NCBI RefSeq assembly: GCF_001424305.1
Contig: NZ_LMPD01000005.1
Location: 248,001-312,000 of the forward strand
Reading direction: 5' to 3'
Origin: Pedobacter sp. Leaf176
GTDB lineage: Bacteria; Bacteroidota; Bacteroidia; Sphingobacteriales; Sphingobacteriaceae
Length of the DNA stretch: 64,000 bases
The notes beneath the pieces are model-generated. The model was not told the origin of the DNA. It saw only the letters and a program-made list of their open reading frames with translations, and did no database searches. The position numbers and the translations under genes are program-made. Shown in pieces: positions 18,402 to 27,552 of this stretch (its first letter is position 1; each line of letters begins with the position of its first letter).

Positions 18402-19356
18402 AACATTATTTTCCTACCACTATATTTCCTCGGAAAGCTTTTCTCAATATACAAAAATAAAATTATAGGGTTGAAAAGAAAGCTTTTATTGGCTCAAGAA
18501 TATATTTTGGCTAGCGCAAAGCTTCTCTCAGAATATTTTCGTCAAAAGTATTGGTGTTCTCTGCAGTTAAGGAAATACAATTATCGCCTGCGGTCTCTGC
18601 GTCTAACCTTTTTACTAAAATCAGGATAAATTATTACCACTTCTGATAAAAATAGCTATTCCAATACCCCCACCTGCCAAGAAAATATTGATGTTACACG
18701 CCAATCTTCAACCAGAAGTCTTTAGTTAAGGAAACTTTTAAGAAGCCTGCTTCTAAAGTTTGTAAGTCTCACCTTTTTGATAAGGTTTCGAAGTCGACCA
18801 ATTAAAAAGTGAGATAACATTGGTGATGAGGATTTTGATTCCATATAATGGAATGCTATCTTAGCCTTGAGAGCGTTAATTTAGATATCGGGGATATGGA
18901 CACCGTTCAGTCCCCGTGTCTATTTCTAAACTCATTGCACATCTTGCCTTAGTGAACGCTAGTTTCATTTAGTTCAATTACTATTTTTCTGAAAAATGCT
19001 AATCCCACGGTATGGCGGCTATCGTGAATTGTTCACAAGAAAATGACTGGAACTTTTTTCCGTTTTGCACCAGTTACCTTTCTCCCAGATTAAATAAAAA
19101 GCCCTCGTTTTCGCTTTCAATTACAAATACTATTTTATCTTTTAGAAATGCCTTTCTCGTATAGCGCTTTCACCCAACACGGTCAGATGGAAATCGGTTT
19201 CTAATTTCCAAAACGAAACGATTCGAAGCATTCTGCACCAGGCGTAAAAGTACTGCGAAAATATAATGTTCTTTAATCCGGTTCGGTTGAAATGATCATC
19301 GCTTAAACACTTAAGCGTGGGACAGTTACAGAACGAAACAAAAAAAAACGGCAGCC
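18402..19356. other. long gap without a recognisable gene
   Basis: About 955 bases with no open frame of convincing length or composition on either strand. Short stretches (for example the minus strand near 18,660-18,710, reading a Gly-rich AGGGIGIAIF) faintly recall histidine-kinase ATPase sequence, so a fully decayed kinase partner for the upstream receiver is possible but unproven. I saw no tRNA, terminator or repeat array. Confidence 0.35.
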
Positions 19357-19383
19357 CTAAAATATATTTTAGATAAACCTAAA
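19357..19383 (+). promoter_or_regulatory. overlapping palindromes, DtxR/MntR-like operator candidate
   Basis: Two overlapping inverted repeats precede the di-haem protein gene by about 55-80 bases. One is a perfect 16-base palindrome, CTAAAATATATTTTAG, at 19357-19372. The other, at 19368-19383, is TTTAGATAAACCTAAA, where six of eight half-site bases pair. The second resembles the TTAGG...CCTAA sites of DtxR/IdeR/MntR metal repressors. A similar TTTTTAG follows at 19387. Iron- or manganese-dependent control of the operon at 19438-22312 is inferred. Confidence 0.4.
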
Positions 19384-19437
19384 TTTATTTTTAGTCTTTT
19401 CTGTTTTTATTATTAGATTTACAAAAAATCAGATAAC

Positions 19438-20640
19438 ATGCAGAAAAGATTACCCATTGTCCTGCTTTCACTTATGAGCCTAGTTGCTATAATGGTGTCC
19501 TGTGAGAAGATAATCCCTTCTTCTCCAAAAGAGGATGAAATTCTTGATGGCCCGGTGGAAGGACTCAGCTATGACCAGCTCAGACGTTTCGCTTTGGGAG
19601 ATGCGGCCTTTAACAATGAGATATTTACTCCTGCGAATGGCCTTGGTCCTGGCTTTGTTGCAACCAGCTGCGGAAGCTGCCATGCTGGAGACGGCAAAGG
19701 CCATCCCTTTACTACGCTGGTCCGTTTCGGGCAGACCGATGAGACAGGCAATAAATTTTTGGACCAGGGAGGCCCACAACTGCAGAACAGGGCTATTCCC
19801 GGGTACAAACCTGAGCAAATCCCAGCAGACGCCAGCTTTTCAAAATTTACACCGCCTGCCAATACCGGCCTTGGCTTTCTCGAACTGGTAGCTGATGCAG
19901 ATATACTAGCTATGGCTGACCCCCAGGATCTGGATAATGACGGCATTTCTGGTGTCCCAAATTACGCAGTGCTTCCGTCATATGTTCAGGCCTTTAACAA
20001 CGCTATTGCACTGAAGGGAAAATATATCCATCGTTTTGGAAAAAAGGCGGCAGCATATAACCTGCTCCACCAGACTGTTAATGCCTACAACCAGGATATC
20101 GGGATAACTTCAAGCTTTGATCCTGTGGATGCCTATACGCGGATGGTGATTGATCCTGAAATTTCCACACTTACAGTGAATAACGTGGTGTTTTATCTAC
20201 AGACGCTAAAAGCGCCCATACAGCGCGATGCCGGAAATGCCGAAGTTGAAACCGGCAGGAAACTGTTCGAAAAGATCAACTGTTCAGGCTGTCACAAGCC
20301 TACCCTAAAAACAGTTTTTTCCCCAGTGGTTGCTCTATCCAACAAAGAATTCCATCCCTATACCGACCTGCTGCTTCACGATATGGGACCTGGGCTGGAC
20401 GATGGTTATACGGAAGGATCGGCTAAGACCTTCGAATGGAGGACCCCGCCCCTATGGGGACTGGGACTTTCGATGAATTCACAGGGTGGATCTTATCATC
20501 TGCTGCATGACGGAAGGGCAAAAAGCATCGAAGAGGCGGTAACCCTTCATGGAGGAGAGGCATCTGCAAGCCGCAACAGGTTCAACCAGCTGTCTGGGGC
20601 AGAAAGAAATGCCATGCTGAGATTTTTAGAATCACTATAG
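19438..20640 (+). CDS. DHOR-family di-haem c-type protein (lipoprotein)
   Basis: A 400-residue exported lipoprotein: signal peptide with lipobox ending VMVSC. It has two haem c sites, C78-x2-C81-H82 and C282-x2-C285-H286, in the arrangement of the DHOR family (di-haem oxidoreductase, DUF1111, formerly 'putative thiol oxidoreductase'). The C-terminal TPPLWGLG and HDGRA motifs are typical of that family. Biochemical activity is not settled; a peroxidase-like or electron-transfer role in the periplasm is likely. It is first in an operon with a Rieske protein (two bases downstream) and a porin, after a metal-repressor-like palindrome. Confidence 0.88.
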   Translation: MQKRLPIVLLSLMSLVAIMVSCEKIIPSSPKEDEILDGPVEGLSYDQLRRFALGDAAFNNEIFTPANGLGPGFVATSCGSCHAGDGKGHPFTTLVRFGQTDETGNKFLDQGGPQLQNRAIPGYKPEQIPADASFSKFTPPANTGLGFLELVADADILAMADPQDLDNDGISGVPNYAVLPSYVQAFNNAIALKGKYIHRFGKKAAAYNLLHQTVNAYNQDIGITSSFDPVDAYTRMVIDPEISTLTVNNVVFYLQTLKAPIQRDAGNAEVETGRKLFEKINCSGCHKPTLKTVFSPVVALSNKEFHPYTDLLLHDMGPGLDDGYTEGSAKTFEWRTPPLWGLGLSMNSQGGSYHLLHDGRAKSIEEAVTLHGGEASASRNRFNQLSGAERNAMLRFLESL

Positions 20641-20642
20641 AA

Positions 20643-21089
20643 ATGAAAAGAAAAGATTTTATAAAAGGCTGTGGAATGGCCTGCCTTGGAGGCCTTGGGA
20701 TCACCACGTTGATCAGTGGATGCAGCAGCCTGGTGCCGGCGACGGGCGAGATTGCAGGGGATAACCTGGTCGTAGAAATGAAGGACTTTGAAATCAGACA
20801 GGAAAAAAATGTCCAGTTCAAAAGATACATTGTAGTCAGCAATGACCTGCTCCGATATCCCATCTGTATCTACCGGCATGATGAACTGAATTATTCTGCA
20901 CTATGGATGCAGTGCACCCACCAGGGAACCGAGCTCCAGGCTTTCGGAGACAGGCTTCAATGTCCGGCCCATGGAAGTGAATTTGACAATAAGGGCAGAA
21001 TGACAAATGGTCCGGCAGAAGCAAACTTAAGAACTTTCCCCATTACCATAGAAAAAACCAGGATCAAAATTTCACTGAAGGCAGTATGA
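20643..21089 (+). CDS. Rieske [2Fe-2S] protein, exported
   Basis: A 148-residue protein with a lipoprotein-type signal (LISGC near residue 28). The C-terminal Rieske fold has cluster ligands C91-T-H93 and C107-P-A-H110 (CTHQG, CPAHGSEFD). The later part (TNGPAEANLRTFPI) is the usual proline-loop region. It is too small for a ring-hydroxylating oxygenase and resembles small exported Rieske proteins that pass electrons in the periplasm. It starts two bases after the di-haem gene, and its stop overlaps the porin start (ATGA). The di-haem protein is its likely redox partner. Confidence 0.9.
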   Translation: MKRKDFIKGCGMACLGGLGITTLISGCSSLVPATGEIAGDNLVVEMKDFEIRQEKNVQFKRYIVVSNDLLRYPICIYRHDELNYSALWMQCTHQGTELQAFGDRLQCPAHGSEFDNKGRMTNGPAEANLRTFPITIEKTRIKISLKAV

Positions 21090-22312
21090 AAAAACTCTTT
21101 ACGCTTATCATATCTATTGGTATCGGTCAGATGGCTTTTGCCCAGATCGACCCGAAACTTTTAAGGGCCAAACCCAGTGATACAGCAAAAAACTCACTCA
21201 ACATGGATGCAGTTTATGAACGGCCTTTTATTGCCGTGGGAAAACTTCCGGTATCAGTGGGCGGGTATATGGAAGCCAACTGGCAGTATCAGGGTACAGA
21301 CGGGATCTCTGAAGGACAGCAGTTCCAGTTCAGAAGGATGACGCTATTTGTAGCCTCAACCATTTCCAAGCGCATCAAGTTCCTTTCCGAGATCGAATTT
21401 GAACCTGCTGAAAAAGAAATAGCGGTTGAATTTGCTGCGCTGGATCTGGAACTGCACCCCTTGCTTAATTTAAGGGGTGGAATGATATTAAATCCCATTG
21501 GTGCATTCAACCAGAACCATGACGGTCCTAAATGGGAATTCACCGACCGTCCGATCGCCATGACACAGATGCTGCCTGCAACCTGGAGCAGTGCAGGATT
21601 CGGGATTTATGGCAAGAACTATAGCGGTGACTGGATGCTGGGCTACGAGTTATATGCCACAAGCAGCTTTGACGATTCCATTATTGCAAACCCTGAAAAC
21701 AGAACCTCTCTGGCTGCCTCAAAAAGGAATCCGGAAAGGTTTGAAGAAATTGCAAGCGGGCAGCCGCTTCTAACGGGAAAGGTTGCGGTACGCAGGAACA
21801 ATATAGGCGAACTCGGCGTATCCTATATGGGAGGTGTTTACAATAAATGGCAGTCGGACGGAATTGTTATCGATGACAAACGCAGGTTAAATGTTTTCGC
21901 CATAGACTTTAACACTACACTTCCCAAACTTAAGACCTTCATCACCGCTGAGTGGGCATGGATCAGGGTAGATGTTCCCGACACCTATTCCCAGCAGTTC
22001 GGGAGCCGTCAGATGGGCGGATATATAGATATTGTTCAACCTGTGATCAAAAAAACGATTCTGGGCTGGCAGCATTCTGTTGTAAGTTTAGCCTGCAGGG
22101 TAGAGTATGTGGACTGGAATGTAGGGAAGTTCAGGGAGACCGGCGGGAATATTGGTGATGAACTTTTCAGCGTAATGCCCGGCATCAGTTTCAGGCCAAG
22201 GCAACAAACCGTGCTGAGGTTTTCCTACCGAAAACAGTGGCAGAAGGATATCCTTGGAAACCCGCCTGCCAGAACCGGAGCGGTGCAGTTCGGGGTGTCA
22301 ACCTATTTTTAA
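21086..22312 (+). CDS. outer-membrane porin-like beta-barrel protein
   Basis: A 408-residue protein with a cleavable signal peptide ending AFAQ. It has many amphipathic strands and a GGYMEANWQY segment after the mature start, resembling the phosphate-selective porin OprO/OprP superfamily and related Bacteroidota barrels. It ends in an aromatic residue (VSTYF), as outer-membrane barrels do. The start codon overlaps the Rieske stop by four bases, so the three genes form one operon. The solute is unknown. It may bring in the substrate or oxidant used by the di-haem/Rieske pair, or metal. Confidence 0.78.
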   Translation: MKKLFTLIISIGIGQMAFAQIDPKLLRAKPSDTAKNSLNMDAVYERPFIAVGKLPVSVGGYMEANWQYQGTDGISEGQQFQFRRMTLFVASTISKRIKFLSEIEFEPAEKEIAVEFAALDLELHPLLNLRGGMILNPIGAFNQNHDGPKWEFTDRPIAMTQMLPATWSSAGFGIYGKNYSGDWMLGYELYATSSFDDSIIANPENRTSLAASKRNPERFEEIASGQPLLTGKVAVRRNNIGELGVSYMGGVYNKWQSDGIVIDDKRRLNVFAIDFNTTLPKLKTFITAEWAWIRVDVPDTYSQQFGSRQMGGYIDIVQPVIKKTILGWQHSVVSLACRVEYVDWNVGKFRETGGNIGDELFSVMPGISFRPRQQTVLRFSYRKQWQKDILGNPPARTGAVQFGVSTYF

Positions 22313-22378
22313 TGATACCAGCCAGGATAAAAGCGACAAGAAGCCTAAGAGTATATCCCATTCATTGTCCAAATCCAT

Positions 22379-23080
22379 TTAGGGTGTTTGGCCTGATTTA
22401 TTTTTTATGCGTTCCCGCACCAAATGGATATTATTTTGCTTTCCCTGCGAGAGCATAGACTTGCAATAAGGCGTAAAAAAACGGTGGGCTGATAGAAATG
22501 CAAGTGTTTCTTTATCCCAATGGCTTAGGTCCACATCTGCCCTTTTCTGCATTTCGCGCGCAACCTTTGCATCGGTGATGAGAAATTCCTCATTGCCCAG
22601 GTTATAGGTATCCGCATCACAGATAATTTCTTCAAGGATATTGCTAGGGCTATGTGGAATGGAGGTGGAGAGTATGCAGCGGCCGATGGCGGAAATGCTA
22701 TCCGGTGCAATCCCTTTATCTGAAAGAAACTCTTCCATCAGCCGCACGCTTCGATGCTCATGGCCGGCAGGAGGCCCAGTTAGCTGCCCGGTGTCATGAA
22801 ACCATGCGGCAGAGAAAAGTATGAATTCCTGAAGGTCATCCAGGCGAAAATTGGAAGCGATTTCCTGGGTCCTTTTGACCACAAGTCTGGTATGATCCAG
22901 ATCGTGGTATGCCAGGTCAGCCTGCCAGTGCTCCTCAAAAAGATAGCTTACATAAGCTTGAACATCTCCTATAAGCATACTGAAGATGTTTCTGCGCCTG
23001 CGCTTAAAAAAGTATTTACCTGTTAGCAGGATCACAGACCCCGCTAGCACACAGATCAATAATAACTGATAATAATTCAT
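22379..23080 (-). CDS. membrane-anchored HD-domain phosphohydrolase
   Basis: A 233-residue protein with one N-terminal membrane span (residues 5-23) and an HD domain. The metal-binding set is visible in order: H-x2-DH (YHDLDH, near residue 60), WFHDTG (HD pair), a GHEH, and D-A-D (ICDADTYN). This is the pattern of small HD phosphohydrolases acting on nucleotides, and could include pyrophosphohydrolases. The gene is last in a minus-strand set behind the LTA-synthase-like gene, seven bases apart. Substrate unknown. Confidence 0.82.
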   Translation of the reverse strand: MNYYQLLLICVLAGSVILLTGKYFFKRRRRNIFSMLIGDVQAYVSYLFEEHWQADLAYHDLDHTRLVVKRTQEIASNFRLDDLQEFILFSAAWFHDTGQLTGPPAGHEHRSVRLMEEFLSDKGIAPDSISAIGRCILSTSIPHSPSNILEEIICDADTYNLGNEEFLITDAKVAREMQKRADVDLSHWDKETLAFLSAHRFFTPYCKSMLSQGKQNNIHLVRERIKNKSGQTP

Positions 23081-23087
23081 AATATTC

Positions 23088-25037
23088 TTATTTTTTTAAT
23101 CCGCCTGTCCTAAAGAGATAATAGGCACTCTGATAATAAGAAATGGCTTCCCTTCCAAGTGTTTCAGAAGATTTCGCCGAGGTCTGTGTATTGGTTTTGA
23201 AATCATAATGATAGCTCTGCGGAGGCTTCCTTGGACTGAGTACCACAAGGGTGTCGCTACGGAGATAACCGAGCTTTTGATAGGTTCCTAGCAAGATCCT
23301 TGGGCGGTACCCGGCTGATCTAACATCCATACCGAAGTTATTGCTCTCAAAGTCCCATTTCAACAGGCCGAACAAGGTTGGATAGAGATCTATCTGTGAG
23401 CAAAGGCTGGGAATTATTGAAGGGGGCTGTCCATTGAGGTTGTATATCATCGCCGGGATATGGTAACGGGAGATATCAATCTCGTTCTTTCCTGCGCTTT
23501 CCGCGCAGTGATCGGCAACGAATATAAACACGGTATTGCTGAACCATGGCTTTTTCCGGACCTGTCTTAAAAATTCCCCAATGGCATAATCGGTATATTT
23601 TACTGCGCCCTCTCTTCCCGTGCCTGGTGGGATATCTATCTTTCCTTTGGGATAGGTAAAGGGCCGATGGTTGGAAGTGGTCATGACAAAATCGTAGAAA
23701 GGTTTCTTTAACGAGTGCCTTTTATCCGCATCACGGATTACCGCAGCGAAAAGATCCCCGTCCGAAACGCCCCAGGCATTTTCAAAGCTCACTTCGCTAT
23801 CGCTCAGGATGGTCCGCTTTCCCAGATAGGCATCACCCATTGTAAGCTTCCTCCCCCTATCTGTTATGTCATAGCCATTGCTTCCGAAGAACTGGTTCAT
23901 ATTGTCAAAGTAACCGTCCCCGCCATAAAAAAAGCCTGTGGAATACCCACGTTTGGAAAAAATACTGCCTATTGTGCTCAGGTTTGCATTATTGCTCCTC
24001 CTTACAATACTATTCCCCGGTGTTGGCGGAACGGCGAGGGAAAGCGCCTCCATCCCTCGCACGGTACGGGTGCCTGTTGCATACATGCGCTCAAATAGGA
24101 TGCTCTCTTTGGCCAGCGAATCCAGAACAGGTGTCAGTTTTTGTGTATTGCCAAAAGTGCCCATATAATCAGCGCTGAAACTCTCCATGACCACCATGAT
24201 GACATTGGGTTCCGTCTGGCCATTACCGGCCAGAACCGATCTACGTACCGAAGGACCTTTGAAAATAAACCTGCTAGAGGAAGAGGAGAGTTCTTTTCTT
24301 ACCAAATTGAAGGCAAGCTGATTTGTGAGCATCGGATAAAACTGATCGTAGCTAAGTTCATTCGCCTTGAAGGCCGCTACGAAAGAATATATCCCTGCTT
24401 TGGAAATTTCTGCCGCATAACGGTTACCGCTTTTATCCCCCCAGGAGTTATCTATCTCGATCGTATAGAATATTGCTGTCAGAATGATCAGGGCTGTATT
24501 TACCGATCGACGGGCAAAAGGTGTAGCAGACTCGAAGCTCTTCCTGAACGCCCCCTTCATAAGATAGTTCCATAAAAAGGAGATTATGACAACAGCTGAA
24601 ATCAAAAGCGGCAGCGGATAGGACTCGTTGATGTTGTGCACAACCTCATAAGTATAGACCAGATAATCTACTGCTATAAAGTTAAAACGGCTCTCAAATT
24701 CCCGCCAAAAAGTAAATTCTGCGAAAAAAGAAAATACCGAAATCAAGACCATCAGAAAAAGAAGGATATGGGTAAACACCTTGTTAAATCCAGTCCTGTT
24801 CCATTTTTGGGGAAGGATGAGCAGATAAAAGGCATAAATTACACTGAAATATGTGGCCACCCCAAGATCGAAGACGAATCCTTTAGCAAAGGCGGTGAGG
24901 ATTTCTCCAAATCCCAGCCCCGCCTTTCCGAGCGAAATCGCAGTAAAACTGATCCTCAGCATGGTCGAGACACAGATGAAGAAAAAGATAAAGAAATATA
25001 GTACACTATATCGGCTTTTCATAAAAATCTGCTTCAT
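23088..25037 (-). CDS. LTA synthase-family membrane sulfatase/phosphotransferase
   Basis: A 649-residue protein with five N-terminal membrane spans (residues ~1-190) and an extracytoplasmic alkaline-phosphatase-fold catalytic domain. NVIMVVMESFSADY begins the domain with its metal-binding Glu, a TGTRTVRGMEAL segment holds the Thr nucleophile, and FVADHCAES supplies later metal ligands. This is the lipoteichoic-acid-synthase/phosphoglycerol- or phosphoethanolamine-transferase family. In a Gram-negative bacterium it more likely modifies a lipid or glycan head group than makes LTA. It lies four bases after the small TM protein gene and seven before the HD gene. Confidence 0.88.
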   Translation of the reverse strand: MKQIFMKSRYSVLYFFIFFFICVSTMLRISFTAISLGKAGLGFGEILTAFAKGFVFDLGVATYFSVIYAFYLLILPQKWNRTGFNKVFTHILLFLMVLISVFSFFAEFTFWREFESRFNFIAVDYLVYTYEVVHNINESYPLPLLISAVVIISFLWNYLMKGAFRKSFESATPFARRSVNTALIILTAIFYTIEIDNSWGDKSGNRYAAEISKAGIYSFVAAFKANELSYDQFYPMLTNQLAFNLVRKELSSSSSRFIFKGPSVRRSVLAGNGQTEPNVIMVVMESFSADYMGTFGNTQKLTPVLDSLAKESILFERMYATGTRTVRGMEALSLAVPPTPGNSIVRRSNNANLSTIGSIFSKRGYSTGFFYGGDGYFDNMNQFFGSNGYDITDRGRKLTMGDAYLGKRTILSDSEVSFENAWGVSDGDLFAAVIRDADKRHSLKKPFYDFVMTTSNHRPFTYPKGKIDIPPGTGREGAVKYTDYAIGEFLRQVRKKPWFSNTVFIFVADHCAESAGKNEIDISRYHIPAMIYNLNGQPPSIIPSLCSQIDLYPTLFGLLKWDFESNNFGMDVRSAGYRPRILLGTYQKLGYLRSDTLVVLSPRKPPQSYHYDFKTNTQTSAKSSETLGREAISYYQSAYYLFRTGGLKK

Positions 25038-25040
25038 GGT

Positions 25041-25388
25041 TTATTTTTTAGATCCGGGGGTGTTGATAACAGAATCGTTGTTTTTTTCGTTGGTATCCTT
25101 GTCCCAATGTGAATTATAGAAATGTTTGGCTTTAAAATAAATGGCGAGTGCCAGCAGCAGCGCCAGTATCCAATAAAATACCATCAGGAAAACCGATTTC
25201 TTTGGCCCCTTGGCCTTTTTCTTTTTTGGAGCTGTTCCCCCACCCCTGGCAGCAGCAGGCCTGGGCCTGTTGTTTCTTTTGATCTGCATTTTATTCAATG
25301 TTTTAAGATCGGTCAGGAGCCTTGTGGATACCTTTCCGCGGTTTGGATTATATTTTGTGTGATCAGGGGATAGTCTTTGCACTGCCAT
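25041..25388 (-). CDS. small basic single-span membrane protein
   Basis: A 115-residue protein. The N-terminal half is very basic (Lys/Arg-rich, with a PKKKKAKGPKK run), followed by one membrane span (SVFLMVFYWILALLLALAIY) and an acidic tail. The frame is open to an ATG at 25412, but the ATG at 25388 overlaps the stop of the upstream 58-residue gene as TAATG with GGAGGG just before it, so I use 25388. No family recognised. Its gene ends four bases before the LTA-synthase-like gene. It could be an accessory or scaffold for it. Confidence 0.6.
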   Translation of the reverse strand: MAVQRLSPDHTKYNPNRGKVSTRLLTDLKTLNKMQIKRNNRPRPAAARGGGTAPKKKKAKGPKKSVFLMVFYWILALLLALAIYFKAKHFYNSHWDKDTNEKNNDSVINTPGSKK

Positions 25389-25564
25389 TATCCCTCCAGG
25401 CTGATAAACCATTGCTGGGCCCTGTTGATGGCGACCTCAACAATATTGAGCTCGCTTACCTCTTTGGTAATTCTAAGCTCGTTGGCGATCTCGATCGCTT
25501 TTTCCCTTACCCTTGGGTCAAGGTCCTTCATCTCAAGTGGAAAATTTTCTGGTGTCCAGTCCAT
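25388..25564 (-). CDS. small DUF-type helical protein (58 residues)
   Basis: A short gene starting MDWTPENFP and ending WFISLEG. Pattern: N-terminal W-x-P-E-N-F-P, then a charged helix (RVREKAIEIANEL) and a second helix with AINRAQQW. This matches a widespread family of ~60-residue proteins (sometimes seen as an extension of DUF2188 proteins) whose role is unknown. The stop codon overlaps the next gene's ATG (TAATG), so the pair is translationally coupled. Confidence 0.65.
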   Translation of the reverse strand: MDWTPENFPLEMKDLDPRVREKAIEIANELRITKEVSELNIVEVAINRAQQWFISLEG

Positions 25565-25586
25565 AGGTTTTTAGTTTTAAATTAAA

Positions 25587-26273
25587 TTATTTTTGGATCA
25601 TGCCCGAGAGCACATTGATTGTCAGGGCAACTATTACTGTATTAAAGGCAAATGAAAGAACACCGTGCATCCATGCAAGCCTTCGGATCCGTTTGGAGGA
25701 GATTTCTACGTCAGATACCTGAAAAGTCATTCCAACCACGAAAGCGAAATAGACAAAATCCATATAATCGGGATCTTCTCCTCCCGGAAAGATCAGTCCT
25801 CCGGGTTTTTCTATTTTTCCTTTCTTCTCATGCTCGATGTCACAGTAATAGAAATGTGCATATCGCATGGTAAAGACCGTATGAACCAACCACCATGAGC
25901 TAACCACGCAGAGCAACGGAATAACGATAGTCATAAAAAGGCCCTGATCGGTCTTTTCCGAATTTTCACGCAAAAGGATAATAATGGAAAAAAGACTGGC
26001 GAATGCAGCAGCTATGGCAAAAAGAAAAATGAGCGTCCTGCTTGAATCCTGCGCATGGGCATCGTGTTTTATCTGACTGGGATGCGAGGAGCTAATGGTT
26101 GTCCATGCAAGCGCTATGCTGGTTGTTGCATAGCTTAGCCATACAACCATCAACCTGACAGAGGCTTCCAGTTCCGTAGCATAGCAAATACCAAGGACGG
26201 CAAGAGCAACACCCAGGGAGAGGTAAAGTTTATGGTGCGCATCGAACTGACTGATTTTAGCGATAATATTCAT
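25587..26273 (-). CDS. DUF1345 family membrane protein
   Basis: A 228-residue membrane protein with about five hydrophobic spans. It carries the DUF1345 hallmark regions: SWWLVHTVFTMRYAHFYY in the third to fourth spans, then a cytoplasmic loop with PDYMDFVYFAFVVGMTFQVSDV, and a final SFAFNTVIVALTIN. DUF1345 proteins are uncharacterised inner-membrane proteins. It is the last gene after the P-type ATPase, Nramp remnant and ZIP genes, ten bases after the ZIP stop, so it may be co-transcribed with them. No enzyme motif seen. Confidence 0.85.
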   Translation of the reverse strand: MNIIAKISQFDAHHKLYLSLGVALAVLGICYATELEASVRLMVVWLSYATTSIALAWTTISSSHPSQIKHDAHAQDSSRTLIFLFAIAAAFASLFSIIILLRENSEKTDQGLFMTIVIPLLCVVSSWWLVHTVFTMRYAHFYYCDIEHEKKGKIEKPGGLIFPGGEDPDYMDFVYFAFVVGMTFQVSDVEISSKRIRRLAWMHGVLSFAFNTVIVALTINVLSGMIQK

Positions 26274-26282
26274 CGGTTTAGA

Positions 26283-27026
26283 TTAAATAATGAGCCCCAG
26301 AACCATAAACAGAAGAAATCCTAAGAAAAAAGCCGCGGTAAAAAATGGAGAATCCTTTTCTTCATGGGCTTCGACAAGAAGTTCCTCGGTAACTAAAAAC
26401 AGTAATGCTGCGCTACCAAATGAGAGCACAAGTTCCAGTACTTTTTCTCCTGTAAAATGCAGCATAAAAAAACCTCCCCCTGTTCCCAATAGAAAAACCA
26501 GGCCAAATAGCGAGAGCACCCTGATCAGCCTCCTTTTGGAACTTCCAAGCTTGGTCAGCCTGGTACCTACTGCAAGTCCCAGCGAAAGGCATTCCATCGC
26601 AAGTGCCAGTGCAAGCAGGGTTCCTTCTTTTGATCCCGCTGCAAATCCTATCCCTAAAAGAAGACCGTCCAAGAGCAGGTCAATGCCTACCGCGATAAGC
26701 ATTCCCCAAGGCAACAGCTTGCTGTCGTTTGTTCCGCCCATTTTGAGCTCAAGCCTGGCGGTATACCATTTGATCAGAAGCATGGCCGAAATACCCAAGG
26801 TAAAACCTATAATTATCGCGGTTGTATCATGGATCCTGATCATATCTGGCAAAAGCTCGACTGCCACGACTGAAAAAACTACCCCTGCAGCAAAGTGGAG
26901 GATCGTACTCTGCACAGCAGCCGTGGGCTTTTTCCAGGTTACGATCATTCCACCGACTATAAGTAAGACGACCGGAAACGCTGCAAACAGCAGTATGTTT
27001 AATGAAATAAGTTGTTTAGCCTGCAT
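26283..27026 (-). CDS. ZIP-family metal transporter
   Basis: A 247-residue membrane protein with eight hydrophobic segments. It has a His-containing HFAAGVVFSVVAVELLPD in the second span and GIDLLLDGLLLGIGFA in a later one. These positions match the metal-binding spans IV-V region of ZIP/ZupT proteins (H-x3-E-type sites are altered here to D/G forms). It overlaps the broken Nramp gene by 11 bases. Likely carries Zn, Fe or Mn; direction is import in the family. A long open frame lies on the opposite strand but is a shadow. Confidence 0.75.
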   Translation of the reverse strand: MQAKQLISLNILLFAAFPVVLLIVGGMIVTWKKPTAAVQSTILHFAAGVVFSVVAVELLPDMIRIHDTTAIIIGFTLGISAMLLIKWYTARLELKMGGTNDSKLLPWGMLIAVGIDLLLDGLLLGIGFAAGSKEGTLLALALAMECLSLGLAVGTRLTKLGSSKRRLIRVLSLFGLVFLLGTGGGFFMLHFTGEKVLELVLSFGSAALLFLVTEELLVEAHEEKDSPFFTAAFFLGFLLFMVLGLII

Positions 27027-27549
27027 AATTCTTTCTTAAATAAAATCTATAGGCACCAAAGGAAAGGTACCCTAGATTGAGGTCGAGGCATGTGCCGATA
27101 AGAATCTCCATGGGGGTCAGGAACAGATATTTCAGCACTGAGCCAAGTGTCGAGTAAGGCAGATAGATGATGAAGAATAGAGGTACTCCGGTAAAGAGCA
27201 CACTAAAAACAATTGCATGAACGGCAGGAAATATGAGATGCTCCACAGCGTCCATATCAGCGATATCGGCACCAATGTTCAGGACGATTGCCGGCACGCT
27301 GAATATGATCAACAGGTACAATACCCATTTTGGATAGTGTTTCCTAAGCGTTTTGGTCAGCCTGATACGGTCGCAATCCTGGATTGCAGCCATCAGGGGG
27401 AATGTATTGATCATTGCCCAAAGCGTTGCCAGACCATATTTTGCACCGCCCCGTGAATAGGTGGAAATACCTGATGGGTCATCGTCACTCGCACCGGTAA
27501 CGATGCCCGGCCCCAGGGCTTTCAGGAATTTTTTAACCTTTTTGAACAT
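27016..27549 (-). pseudogene. truncated Nramp (MntH-like) transporter
   Basis: The first ~145 residues follow Nramp: GPGIVTGASDDDPSG in span 1, then TLWAMINTFPLMAAIQ, KHYPKWVLYLLIIFSVPAIVLNIGADIADM and a next span. About eight residues are missing after MAAIQ, where the family has an MCxRIG-type segment. The rest (family length ~400) is absent: the sequence ends after 177 residues in an unrelated tail. The DPSG metal-site motif survives, but with half the spans gone transport is very unlikely. It starts three bases after the P-type ATPase stop and overlaps the ZIP gene, so the reading frame still couples the operon. Confidence 0.75.
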
Positions 27550-27552
27550 GCC

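Noticed and set aside
26290..27039. 249-residue open frame opposite the ZIP transporter gene
   Set aside because: It is Ser/Pro/Thr-rich with no domain, and mirrors the hydrophobic codons of the ZIP gene on the other strand, which has clear membrane spans.
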